In this document: one piece after another, positions 20,203 to 30,700 of the stretch
Position numbering within the stretch: position 1 is the first letter of the stretch
Layout of the letters: each line of letters begins with the position of its first letter
Origin: Nitzschia sp. DOCU1
Lineage: Eukaryota > Bacillariophyta > Bacillariophyceae > Bacillariales > Bacillariaceae
Length of the DNA stretch: 64,000 nucleotides
Assembly: GCA_951394045.1 (NCBI GenBank)
Contig: OX595994.1
Location: 1,426,001-1,490,000, forward strand
Direction of reading: 5' to 3'
Program-made: the position numbers and the translations under genes
Notes under the pieces: model-generated
What the model was told of the DNA's origin: nothing
The model's database searches: none
Seen by the model: only the letters and a program-made list of their open reading frames with translations

Positions 20203-21042
20203 TTATGGGCCCGTAGGAATTGGCATCGAGAGTCCACCCGCAGGATCCCAGTCAAAGTCGTCCCCCGAGATTGCTTCGGACGAGTAAAAGGAAACCTTCT
20301 CCATATCCGAAATCTCTTCCTGGCGCTTCTCATTAATTCGCTCTGAACAAGTAAAGAAAACTATCCTCCGCAACGACTTGTTGACAAAAAAGAAGTGAAA
20401 GCTCCACAGGTTATCTTCCTCCATCATTTCTTCCTCAAACGAAAAGACGAGACACTCGCGCAAATCAATCACATCATTCACCGCCATCCACATTTCCACC
20501 AGCCAGTCTTTTTGCGATTTGAACGAGGCTAATTCCGAGAGACGTTCGTAAATTTGTTTGCGCACCGTTTCAATCTTGAGTTTCTGGAACTGACTCGGCT
20601 TAACGTTGGAGAAGTCATAGTCCGGAAAGCTCGCGTTAAGAGTCAAAATCAGGTCTGTCATAAGCCTTCGGGTAGCTAGTTCCGAAAAATCACCCAGCGT
20701 AGTCTTTGAGTTGACACTGTCAATAGTGAAGTAATCAAAGGACAGAGAGCGAGCGCGTCCCATGGGAGCAGGCTTGGGGCGTTTGGCGGCCGCTTCGGCC
20801 TCGGAAGTAGCCGACACTGAGCGTTTTCTTCGTTCCACAGTCTCCGCCATCTCTTGCTGCAACTCCTCAATCTCAGCCACATACTTCTGCCCCAGTGCAT
20901 GTGCAAACTTCTTGTCGTTTCCCGCCCTCTTCATCGTGTAGGCTTCGATCCTGCCGTTAATCACTCGCGAGGAGTGACCTATCGGAGCATCCGAAAGTTC
21001 AGCTGTAAGCTCCGTGAGCTTTTCGTTCTCCAGGTATTTCAT
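20203..21042 (-). CDS. MAF1: MAF1, repressor of RNA polymerase III
   Basis: 279 residues matching the MAF1 family, which binds RNA polymerase III and blocks its recruitment under stress or nutrient limitation, downstream of TOR signalling. Box A starts at the first residue (MKYLENEKLTELTAEL) and continues with GRIEAYTMKRAGNDKK. Box B is RRLMTDLILTLNASFPDYDFSNV. Box C is LWSFHFFFVNKSLRRIVFFTC, followed by the acidic DDFDWDP tail. The linker between box A and box B carries KRPKPAPMGRARSLSFDYF, a basic Ser-rich segment that would suit phospho-regulation and nuclear import. Normal family length, single exon, start supported by box A. Confidence 0.95.
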   Translation of the reverse strand: MKYLENEKLTELTAELSDAPIGHSSRVINGRIEAYTMKRAGNDKKFAHALGQKYVAEIEELQQEMAETVERRKRSVSATSEAEAAAKRPKPAPMGRARSLSFDYFTIDSVNSKTTLGDFSELATRRLMTDLILTLNASFPDYDFSNVKPSQFQKLKIETVRKQIYERLSELASFKSQKDWLVEMWMAVNDVIDLRECLVFSFEEEMMEEDNLWSFHFFFVNKSLRRIVFFTCSERINEKRQEEISDMEKVSFYSSEAISGDDFDWDPAGGLSMPIPTGP

Positions 21043-22059
21043 AGCGTCGCTCAGTTATCTTCTGTGTGTTGTATGAGTGTAATTCTTCTGTGATTTCGAG
21101 CAATCCCATCATGGTTATCATCGTCATGTCATTCAGCGTCCAACAGAAAGAGAACTCTCGGGTTGAGAAACTGCCACTGAAGACATACGTACGACACTCG
21201 TAGAGTTTTGTACTTACGATGTGTGATTTCTCTTGCTTGGGTCCGATTTACAAAAGCGTGCGTATCCGATCGATCATACTATATTCACAAGGGTCAAAGT
21301 GTGAATTTCTTGTGTTTGTTGATTGCCACTGTCAATTCAATAATGCAAAACGAGTTGTATGTGTTGATTTCTTGTTGTGTTGATGTTCTTTCGCAGAACT
21401 CGCAGTAGTAGGTGTTCAAATTCTTCAATCGCGGTATTTTATGAAGGAACGTGCTAAGCTTCGCGAGGATGCTGCCAACACCCTGCTGGCGCGGCGAGGA
21501 ATGCTTTCCCATGACTCTTGCGAATCTACTAGCCAATCGAAATCTCGGTATGAGAATCTTTCCCTGGGTTAACCCAGAAAAGAAGAACAACAAGATTCTT
21601 GGCACACTTTACCGCCGTCCGTGGTAGCTTTTCTACTTTCCCAAAAGCGGCGCGGTCAACGGTATTGTGAAACCAGTCATGCTTGGGGCATGGTTCGACC
21701 TTCCAGCCGGCAAGCGAACTTCAAGTACGTGCCAAAAGGTGTCACACTATGACACAAGCATGTCTTATGTGCCCAAGACCCAATCAGCAAGTTGCGCCGT
21801 GGCTGCCGAGGGATGACATACCTCTACTAGCTGCAGAACATAGTATTTGTAATGTTGTCAATCTAACTCTCTCATGATGAGATCATCTGCGCTTTGCTAG
21901 CTAGTCTATTTTTACTCAAGCTGCATATATCTAGCAACAGAGACAAGCTAGGATATGAATTTTCTCTCTCTCAACTTCTTCAGGATAACATCCTGTGAAA
22001 AGCCTGCAGAGATTGATGAGATGAGGGAGACAAGTGTTTGCTCGTCCGGTCCCAACTAG
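21043..22059. other. intergenic region with short coding-like frames
   Basis: About 1 kb upstream of MAF1. A plus-strand frame at 21511-21627 (38 codons, containing NLGMRIFPWVNPEKKNNKIL) looks coding and could be the last exon of a small gene, but I cannot find a convincing upstream exon. CTAGCTAG occurs at 21897-21904 and 22056-22063. Confidence 0.3.
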
Positions 22060-23334
22060 CTAGGCGTTCTCATCACTTTTGCCTTCCAGGTAATTATTCC
22101 GGCAACTTGGGCAAGATGGTTTCCGTATTAGCCAGTCAAGGATACACTCCTTGTGGAAGGAATGGACGCAGTCTGGGTTGGGTGACCAGGCCACTTCTTC
22201 ATCCACCTCAAAGTCTAGGAGACAAATGTCACAAGTAGTCCCACGCTCTCGCGAATCCGTAATGCCAAAATAATCTTCCACCATTTCCATGACTTCCTCC
22301 AATTGTTCCGTGGCAGCGACAGCAACGCCTCCTACAGTTGTTGAAGCCGAAGCTGGTGTTGCTACTGGTTGCGACGGCGGCTCAGACGACGTCGTCAAAT
22401 CCGCAGGTCCATGATCATGATGTGAACATTCTTGATCGTTTGCATCGCAGCTATTAGTAGCAGGGGGCTTGGTATCATCATTGTTGTCGTCGCTTGGTTC
22501 ATCGTCGGCGACATGCAAAGGGGGGCAGGGCGATTGTCCGCGGTCTGTGTGCGTTTCGTCGCTATCGGCCGATCCAATAGCAATTTCCACAAGTCCTAGT
22601 TCCACATCGTCAGGAGGAGTGGCAAGTTCAACAGACAGCTCTGTTGAAAAATTATTTTCGACGTCGGCTGTAGCACCGGCGGCCCTTGCTGATGATAACT
22701 CTGTTCTCTGATAATACGGCACATGATCGGCAGTCTCCTTATCGTCCTGTTTGTGATCTTTTTCCTCGTAGACAATGGGCTCCGAAAAATGAAAGCATTT
22801 CTTCTTTGTTTTGAATTCAATTGGAAAGGGATGCCGCCGGGGCGGGTGCTCTTCTTTCTCGGTCCCGTCGTCGTCTGGGTCTTCCACGTCCTCAATTCTC
22901 AAAATTCTACGGATAATCAATTTGGCTTGGATAGCCCCACGATTTTGAGAGTAGGGATACGGATGGGGGTAGTTGCTATCCTCCGGGTCCGGGCTGAGCA
23001 TATATCTCAAGAGTACCGACAGCGGAATGGGATCTTCCATCAAGCAATAATAAATGCAGACGCCAAAGGTCATGCAAATCAACGTGGGAAAGATACAAAA
23101 GGTAATGACCATCAACAGACTTGCCACAGTAAAGACGACCATGAAAGGATAGGTCAATATCATGAGCATGCGGTTGAAGCGGCTTGCGACCACTGCCATC
23201 CATCGACGAAGTCGACTTTCGTTGGCAAAATCGGCAATTCCGGTTGCTGCTGATGTCGGGGGATCAATAATGATGATCGATGGAAGGCCATCGGACGATG
23301 ACGACACTGCCGAAGGTTCAGGGGAATCAGGCAT
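22060..23334 (-). CDS. membrane-anchored RING-H2 E3 ubiquitin ligase
   Basis: 424 residues from the ATG at 23334 (good Kozak context, A at -3); the longer frame starts at TTG. A hydrophobic region at about residues 58-98 can form two membrane helices (MLMILTYPFMVVFTVASLLM and ITFCIFPTLICMTFGVCIYY). A long acidic, Ser/Thr/Pro-rich middle follows. The C-terminal RING-H2 domain spaces its zinc ligands as CDIC...C-x-H-x2-H-x2-C-x10-CPSC (from about residue 368). Such proteins pass ubiquitin from an E2 to membrane-linked substrates. Substrate and compartment cannot be told from sequence. Confidence 0.85.
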   Translation of the reverse strand: MPDSPEPSAVSSSSDGLPSIIIIDPPTSAATGIADFANESRLRRWMAVVASRFNRMLMILTYPFMVVFTVASLLMVITFCIFPTLICMTFGVCIYYCLMEDPIPLSVLLRYMLSPDPEDSNYPHPYPYSQNRGAIQAKLIIRRILRIEDVEDPDDDGTEKEEHPPRRHPFPIEFKTKKKCFHFSEPIVYEEKDHKQDDKETADHVPYYQRTELSSARAAGATADVENNFSTELSVELATPPDDVELGLVEIAIGSADSDETHTDRGQSPCPPLHVADDEPSDDNNDDTKPPATNSCDANDQECSHHDHGPADLTTSSEPPSQPVATPASASTTVGGVAVAATEQLEEVMEMVEDYFGITDSRERGTTCDICLLDFEVDEEVAWSPNPDCVHSFHKECILDWLIRKPSCPSCRNNYLEGKSDENA

Positions 23335-24049
23335 GGTGTAGAGTGGGTATATCAAAAGTTTGAATCAAAACAAGCGGGATGGCGTTGCGGGTTTGAGAAG
23401 GAGTGTCCGGACGTGGGTCTTCGGGAAAGTTTGAAATCTCCCTTCGTTTTGTGACTCTTGACAGAAATTAATATTCGGGATTGAGTGCAACAGTCTATCC
23501 GGCAGGGAGAAGAGGCTATCCTTGTCTTACTTTATTTTAGGCAAGATGATTGCCTTGCACGGGGTTGTAGTGGTTATCCTTGGAGGGTCTCGAGGTCATG
23601 TCACGCCCCAAGACGTTGTCGGATTGGATTGTTCTGTTGAGGTGTGAGAGAATGGAGGGAGTTTTTGGCCGTAGAAACTCCAACAGATCCTACGTGGACA
23701 ATATTTCGTAAGGGAGGCACGCGAAAGCCTCACCAAATTTTTCAGCGTGACGGGTGAATTTTTGACTCGTGCGATCCTTTTCGATCGCCTTAAGGTAGCT
23801 AGTTGCTGCAAATGGATGGTGCGAACCTCTAATCTGATTTTCACCATTGTGCTATGCTACTAATAGGTTGAAGCTAGTTCTACCCTCTTTTGCCGCTAGA
23901 AGTGGTATTTGCGGGTGAAGACAAGGGGTCACGACCAGCCCCATGTCCGCACCCCCATCATCCTTCTTCTTCTTCGTTGGTGTCAAGAAGCAACAACATC
24001 ATGCTCCTCGACGATTCTTGTTTCACGCTACTAGCATGGATTCCAATCA
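23335..24049. other. intergenic region
   Basis: 715 bp between the RING gene start and the 3' end of the next minus-strand gene. Only low-scoring open frames. Confidence 0.4.
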
Positions 24050-25848
24050 CTACTGCTGTTCCACAACTTCCAGGGTGAAGTTGCCTGTAGCACCATTGAA
24101 CCCAGATACAAAAACATAATAGGAAGTACCCCCAGTGACAGCAAGGTCTACACTCGAACCAAAATTCTCCTCACCGCAGCCATCGTCGTTGTTCACAACG
24201 CAAACGAGATCGTTGCAAGAATCTCCTTCAAACACGACAAGCCGGGTGTCAAAATCTGTTGCAAGACAGGTTGACAGAGTCCAATCGCCATCACTGAAGG
24301 CGTCCATGCGGTACCAGACACCAGCGGCAGTAGAAAGGGAATTGGTATTGGAATCACCACATTCCTTCACAACATCAAATTCCGCAAACGTAGTGGAGCC
24401 AGGGAATATTTGGACGGGTATTGCCGTATTCAAGGTAATGGCAGCGTCACAAGAGTCGTTTGGAACAGGTACACTTTCAAAAGTCAGCTCGTAGTTACCA
24501 AAGCTCCCACCATAACCGGAAAGCTAAGGAGTTTGAGATCGCTTGTTGTTAGAACCATGAAATAAAGCAAACGAGGAGTTACTCCCAATGACGAACAACT
24601 TACCAGGACATAATACAAAGTGCCTTCCGTCCCAAACCATGAGACACGGGTTTGGGTTTGGCCAAACCCGCAAGCGTCATCATTGGCTGCTTCGCACGTA
24701 AAGTCGTTCCCTTCGCAGGAACCGCCGAGGACGTTGATTTTTGTATCAAAGTCTGTGTTGCTATTGCATGTGCTGGCTGTAATGGGTACCCCCGTGCCCA
24801 TAATTTGATACCATACTCCAGGCCCGTCGTCCTCGGCTAGCAAGCAACCAGTGAATCCAACCATGTCAAAATTTGCAGATGCTGTTGATCCTTCATATCG
24901 ACCACCCAAGATTGCTGTTGTTGCTTGGCTACACTCATCGTTTGGTGGAGATAAAACCGTGACCGAATCAGTTGTTCTCACAGAGGCGAGAGGAGTCGGT
25001 GCAGGGGTTGTAATTCTGAGGAGCGGCGTTGGAGCATTTGTCGGCTCGGATGATGTTCTTGCGATCAATGTAGGGCTCGATGTATTGGGCGGCTCCGGTC
25101 GTGAAAAGCCTGGGCTCTGCTGCTCATCAAGAGAAGATGATAAATCTGTGTTTGAAGGAGGCGATGGGACTTTTCCTTCTTGTTCGCCTGTTTTGTTTCC
25201 ACTGCGCTTGTTTGTCTTGCTGACGACAACACCAATCACAGCACCTGCAGCTCCGAGGATAGCGAGCCCCAGGACAAACATCGTGATGAAACCGAGGCGG
25301 CTCCTTTTCGAACCACCGCTAGGTTTATGCTCTGGAACACGCCCGGTTCCAATTGGTGTGACAGAGCGAGGTCCTCCCAAAAAGGATACACCAGATGTGG
25401 TACTACCAGATGCCCTCTTCCAGGATCCTTCTTCTTCAGGATCAGGCGCACCATAATGAGATGTCCTCAAAACTGTGTTTCCATAAAGAGCTCTATGGTT
25501 GTTCGGGGCTGGCTCTTGTCGTTGTTGCCACCCGGATCTCTTGTCTCCAACCACATGTGGATTTTCGTCTACGTAAAGATCGACTTCATGGAGTCCTGAC
25601 TCAAAATCAGACGCATCGTCGTTATAAAGGAACCCAACGAAGGACATGGGGGCTATCGTACTCGATGTGACGGACTCTGCGTCCGGAATGGTTTGTCGTT
25701 GTTTTCCTAGTAGTGTTGGCCTAGAGGGCGCCGTGATCGGGGTCTGTGAGGAACTTCCGGAAGCATCTGAGGATTTCTCTTCCTTTTCTTCTTGTTCTTC
25801 TCCTCGCGCCTTCTTAGCTTTTTGATCTGCAAAATACAAGCTTGCCAT
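24050..25848 (-). CDS. type II membrane protein with two PPC-like repeats (two exons)
   Basis: Exon 1 25848-24604, intron 24603-24524 (80 bp, gtaagt to ttag), exon 2 24523-24050; the join YYVL-LSGYGGSFGNYELTFE restores the repeat, and the protein has 572 residues. The start is the ATG at 25848 (context cagaagATGG); the longer frame starts at TTG. After a charged cytosolic part of about 185 residues a single membrane segment (TMFVLGLAILGAAGAVIGVVVS) is followed by a Ser/Thr/Pro linker and two repeats, each with N-D-(E/S)-C...GVWY...TF/D-FDT...V.....C........N-DD-CG and a final YYV-V-G--G--GN. These resemble pre-peptidase C-terminal (PPC) beta-sandwich domains, common in diatom surface proteins. 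Cell-surface or extracellular display is inferred. Confidence 0.78.
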
Positions 25849-26279
25849 CTTCTGCTTTGATATGAATATCTCTTTGCTTGACAATTTTTTATGATACCAG
25901 AAAGTGATCGGCCTGGGGTTCGAATGAATGAAAGCAAGAACAAGACCACCGAGTACCTATATCAATTCGGAATCTCACCTCGCGGGTCTACCCCACCACG
26001 ATTCGGTGAAAGCGAAGGTGAGTTTCTGCGACTAGTCTGGTCCGGTCGCGGAAACGACTAGGACGACTCATCATGACGTCACCGACCAGACCTGCTTCCA
26101 AGGAAACACGCCGCGCGCTCTCGTCCGCGCCCTGTAGTCAAACGCGGACGGCGCGCGCCAAGAGTCAAATCTGTCGATCCATCGTCGTCTCATCATTTGT
26201 TTGGCTCCCTTTCTTGTTCACATCACGTTTGTCATTGGTATCATACTGTCGTCAACGACGAGAAGACTGTAGAGGCAAA
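25849..26279. promoter_or_regulatory. divergent promoter region with a TGACGTCA palindrome
   Basis: 431 bp between divergent start codons. The bZIP/CRE-type palindrome TGACGTCA lies at 26074-26081, about 200 bp from each start. Regulation by it is inferred from motif only. Confidence 0.4.
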
Positions 26280-27670
26280 ATGGAACGCTATGAAGTACTA
26301 GAAAGTATCGGCTCAGGATCCTTTGGTAGTGTGTCGCGGGCTCGTCACAAGGCGACAGGAGAACTGGTAAGCGACCATGAAACTATCGTGCCACCGACAA
26401 CTTGTTCATGACGACTCATTGCATCGACACTCGACGCCTGGTTCTTGAATCGTTCGTTTCCTTCTTTTAGTATGCCATAAAATGCATGAAAGCCACCTTT
26501 GTCGACTGGGAAAAGTGCACAAGGCAGCGCGAATTTATCGCCATCTTGGCCTTGGGACAAGAGTGCCAACATCTCGTTCGCGTGCACGACATAATGCGGG
26601 AAGGCGACTCCAAGCTCTACTTTGCTTGCGAATACATGCCGGATGGCGACTTGAAAGACCTGTTGGTCAAGACTCGCAAACAGGGCAAGAAGCTGGAACC
26701 GGCTCTGATTCAATCCATCTTGCATCAAGTCTTGTGTGGTCTGCAGCACATTCACGCACGTGGATTCATGCATCGCGACTTGAAACCAGAAAATCTTCTC
26801 ATGAACGGCACGACGTGCAAGGTTGCCGACTTTTCTCTCGCTCGACTTGCATCCATTTGCAACGAGGATCAGTATGGCCGCATGACGACCTATGTTTCGT
26901 CGCGATGGTATCGTGCCCCGGAACTCGTGCTGGAAGCACCACAGTACACGACAGCCATTGACGTCTTTGCCTTGGGATGTATCATGGCAGAGCTGTATTC
27001 CTTACAAGCCCTCTTTCCTGGAAAGAGCGAACATGATCAGCTCCCCGTCATGATGAATTTGCTCGGGCCCTTGCGGGAACAAGAATGGCCCGAAGGCGTG
27101 AGACTTTTGGAAAAGCTCCAAGTCAACATTCCAGACCATGGCCATCATCCTGACGTGTCCGTGCCGCAGCGTCTGGCGAACAAAATCGGACTCTCAGACT
27201 CGAATAGCATTGACCTTCTTGGCAAGTTGTTGAGGCTCAATCCTTGTGATCGACCCACTGTCCAAGCTGCGCTTGGACATGCCTACTTCGCCCCAGCTCC
27301 GTCGCCAAGTGCTGACATGCAAAGCTCACAACTCGAGGCGTTCGAATCCCTCGACGACATGCCCGAGAATGCGTTCTTCGACCAGACGCCCATCAAAGAG
27401 GCGGCCATGACGTTGAGCGCCCTGCGTCGAGCACCCGTGGTCAGCGTATCGCCGTCGGCCCGAAGCAACCTCATGGTAGACCCCAGATTTCCAGATTTCG
27501 GACATGTCGAGAGTGTCACTTCATCACAATCCAAGTTCTCCATGGGACCTTCCAAGAGAGGCTTCTCGCCTCCTATTCCCTCACAAAGCAACCATCATAC
27601 AAACTTGTTTTGCGATTCCAAGCGTTGGCGCTCGGGATACCGACCAGCTGATGCCTTTGGAATCGACTGA
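26280..27670 (+). CDS. CMGC protein kinase of the MAK/ICK (RCK) type, two exons
   Basis: Exon 1 26280-26366, intron 26367-26470 (104 bp, gtaagc to ttag), exon 2 26471-27670; the join GEL-YAIKCMK restores the kinase start and gives 428 residues. Visible landmarks: glycine loop GSGSFGSV (11-18), Lys33 in AIK, HRDLKPEN (130-137), activation motif TTY (168-170) and SSRWYRAPE (172-180). TxY-VS-RWYRAPE is the signature of the MAK/ICK/MOK branch, known for control of cilium length. The magnesium-binding motif reads DFS (149-151), not DFG. The C-terminal 120 residues are Ser/Pro-rich and unstructured. Role in an organism with few or no flagellated stages is unclear. Confidence 0.88.
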
Positions 27671-27743
27671 CTAAATTTGTCGCGTAACCAATCATCTACT
27701 CATGGTCAAGCCCAGCTTTGGAAAGCAAGTCTATCGTAATGCT

Positions 27744-30700
27744 TTAGTAGTACACCATATCCGTCTTGGGCCGCGAACTGATATATGTGCTCATACTCTG
27801 ACATCGCAAAAAGCTTTCCAGTACCAAGTCAAAGTTGTTGAGTGTCAAGGCGAGTTCCGCCTGAGTCTCTTTGGGGAACAAGGGCTGATGCGCTTGAGTG
27901 GCACGGTGATTTTTGATTTCAAAGAATTTGTCTTCGTCAAAGAGGACTGTCGGCTCGCCCCCGGTTCCATACGTTTGGGCGGCCTCCTCGACCCAATAGC
28001 AGCATGCCGACACACCTGAAAGCAATCGCAAACAAAAAGACGTGAGAATGGCGTATAGAAGCAATGTCAAAAGTTATCAAAATTGCAGCATGTACCTTCC
28101 AAGAGCTCCGAGATGAATCCCCTTGCCGACGACTTGAGCCCTTCAATTCTATCGTCCAGCGAGCTTTGGGTGCCGGTGGGGACTGCAACATCGCAGAGCC
28201 AGCTCTCTGGGTTGAGGCTATTTCCAAAAACAGCGCCGAGCGCTTGTGCCAAGTACAACACTTGTGACCTGAGAGCACTAGCAGTCGCTCTAGGGTCGTC
28301 TGACTTCCGCACCATTTCGTTGTCCATACCAAATTCTGGTGCAAGGATAACTCGCCCGACGTCCAAATCCACCAAGCTGACATCCCGTGGCAAATTTCCA
28401 ATCAACTCTGCGTTCTCTGCGTCCTCCGAGGGCACTCCGAGGATGAATGGAGCTGGGTATTGAATTAAGTCCCCAGCAAGTGATGCCGGCACCATTGGAA
28501 CAAGCAGGTGACTCCACTTAAGTGGCTCCAAAAGCGCGCCCAAGGCGACTGTAGCCGACTGCAAAATACTCCTTCGGCTCGACGACAGGATAATCTTTTG
28601 CTCCAGCAACGCGGTGATAAACATGAGTGCCAAAGGTGTAGGTGGCAGGCACTGGTTGACTTGTTGCAACGCCAAGCGTTCAAAGGCCTCTGCTTGACCA
28701 CCGATTGGACGTTCAATCCAAGGCGTGGATGCTGCCCGAAGATAGGGTTCCAAAATACATCGCAAAGCGATGCTTTCTACATCACGGTAAGCAAAGTTTC
28801 CGAGTACATCAACAAGGACGCCACAGTCGCCAAGGGAGTCGTTTGCATTGCCTGCGGCATAGTCAAAGAGCAAGCGCGAAAGGGTATCATGCATCGCTAG
28901 AATGACATTCTGTCGGCTGACAAGCGCCAAGCCAATCGAGATAGGCTGCAAAGGGTCTCTGTATTCCTCGCTAAGAACACGGCTGACCCAAGACGTGGAC
29001 TTGTGCTTGTCGTTGAAGGCTGGTAAGTGGGAACTGACCGACACATTCTTGACCATTCCTTTCTTTCCAAGTTCGCCAACGTTTCCTTCCGATTCAGTCG
29101 TTTCAGTCTTGCTCAAAGAAATAGGAGATTGAAAATCTTTGGAGGCATCTGCCGACGTATCTTTGTGAACAAAGCCATCGACTCGATCTTGCACAATTTC
29201 CACCAATTCTGGTTTGCATTGGAAGAAGAGGGAGACACCATACAGCGCCGAACTTGCCCCAGACGACTCGGCATTCGGGATGGTAAATGAAACCAGCGAG
29301 ATTTCCCATCCGTCCTTGCTGAAGTGCTGGCTCTGAGATTTGCTTGCAAATGGCTTTGGCTTTTGCGGCGGAACGATCGCGTAGCCCTCAAAGGTCGGCG
29401 GAAGTGCATCCTCAGCCAAAAACGAGTCGAATTCATGCTCTCGGTCCAAAGCCACTGGAAGACAAGTGTAGCGTCGAATGTCCGAGGATTCGATACCAGG
29501 TACAGGCATTTCGTTTGCGAGTTCACTACCAACAGATGAGCCAAAAATGACCGCAAACTCGGCGTTTTGATAATTTCGTTGGTCGACTGTTTCTGGTGAC
29601 TTTTTGAATGGCTTGTGCGAAGAGACTCCTTCTGGAAGATCGGCCTTTCGTAACAGACGTTTGACGCAACCCTGGGGTAGATAGGGAATCTCTTGCTTGC
29701 TATTCCAATTGGGATCCTTGGCGCGCAGTTTAGAGAGTTCGTTGCACATCCACTCATGAAACTTGTGTTCTCGGAATTTGCCATTGACGTTGGCAGCATA
29801 ACTGTACAACATTTCATCGGCAAGTGTTGCGGCTTTTTCTGCCAATTGGGACTTGACAAAGATTTCAGCGGTGGCTCGGTTCATGGCAACATCATGGCCC
29901 CCTTCTTTCCGAAGTACTTCCGAAGCGACTTTTTGCAGCTCTTGGCTCAATGCATTAAAGCAGGCTTCACTTTCGTCTCGTCTTGACGACAGTTCCATAG
30001 TACCAGCAATAAAGACACTCCAAAACTTTTCGCTGGCTTTAACCACCTTTTCTACCACGGCGGCATCCATTTCTTGGCCATCCGCAAGTTGCTCCAGCTT
30101 GGTCTGGGCAGCTTGTAGTGTCGGAAGAAAGGTCCTTCGAATGAAAATAGCGCAGCACAAGTCATTGGATGCACCCAACAAACGATTCTTGGTTTCGGGC
30201 TCTTCCCCAAAGTTGTGTTCTCCGGAGGGTTCTCGTTCGACTTGGCAAATGAGAAAGAGAAGAATGTATGCGAAGCAATTCTTAGCACCGGCATGGTTGG
30301 TTTCTCCGACCAAGCCATCAATCATCTCCTTGAGTGGAAGATTGACATAGGGAGCCGTATTGCGCAAGTAGGCTCGCATACGAGCACACTCGGCCGATGT
30401 CAAAAACGAAAGAAACGGGGCGCCCGTCAAAGAATCTACCACGGCTTTGGAAAAGTCAAAAAAGATATCCCGCGGAATAGTCTGGGTCTTGGCATTCAGT
30501 ACCAGCTCCAGGTGACGCAAGGAAGCATCCGGTACCATGTGGTGAAAGTCAAACAAAGGCGGCTGTAACTTTTTACCCACGGTAGTGGGCAAGAAGAATT
30601 TAAAGGTAATCTTGCTCGCGATTTCCCGAAGCCGGTCCTTGGGTGTGACGCCGTACAGGTCCAAAAAGGAGGTCAATTCTAAAAACAACATCAGCTGGGC

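Noticed and set aside
24050..24433. Independent 127-residue secreted-type protein
   Set aside because: It is the second PPC-like repeat of the gene starting at 25848; an 80-bp GT-AG intron joins them in phase.
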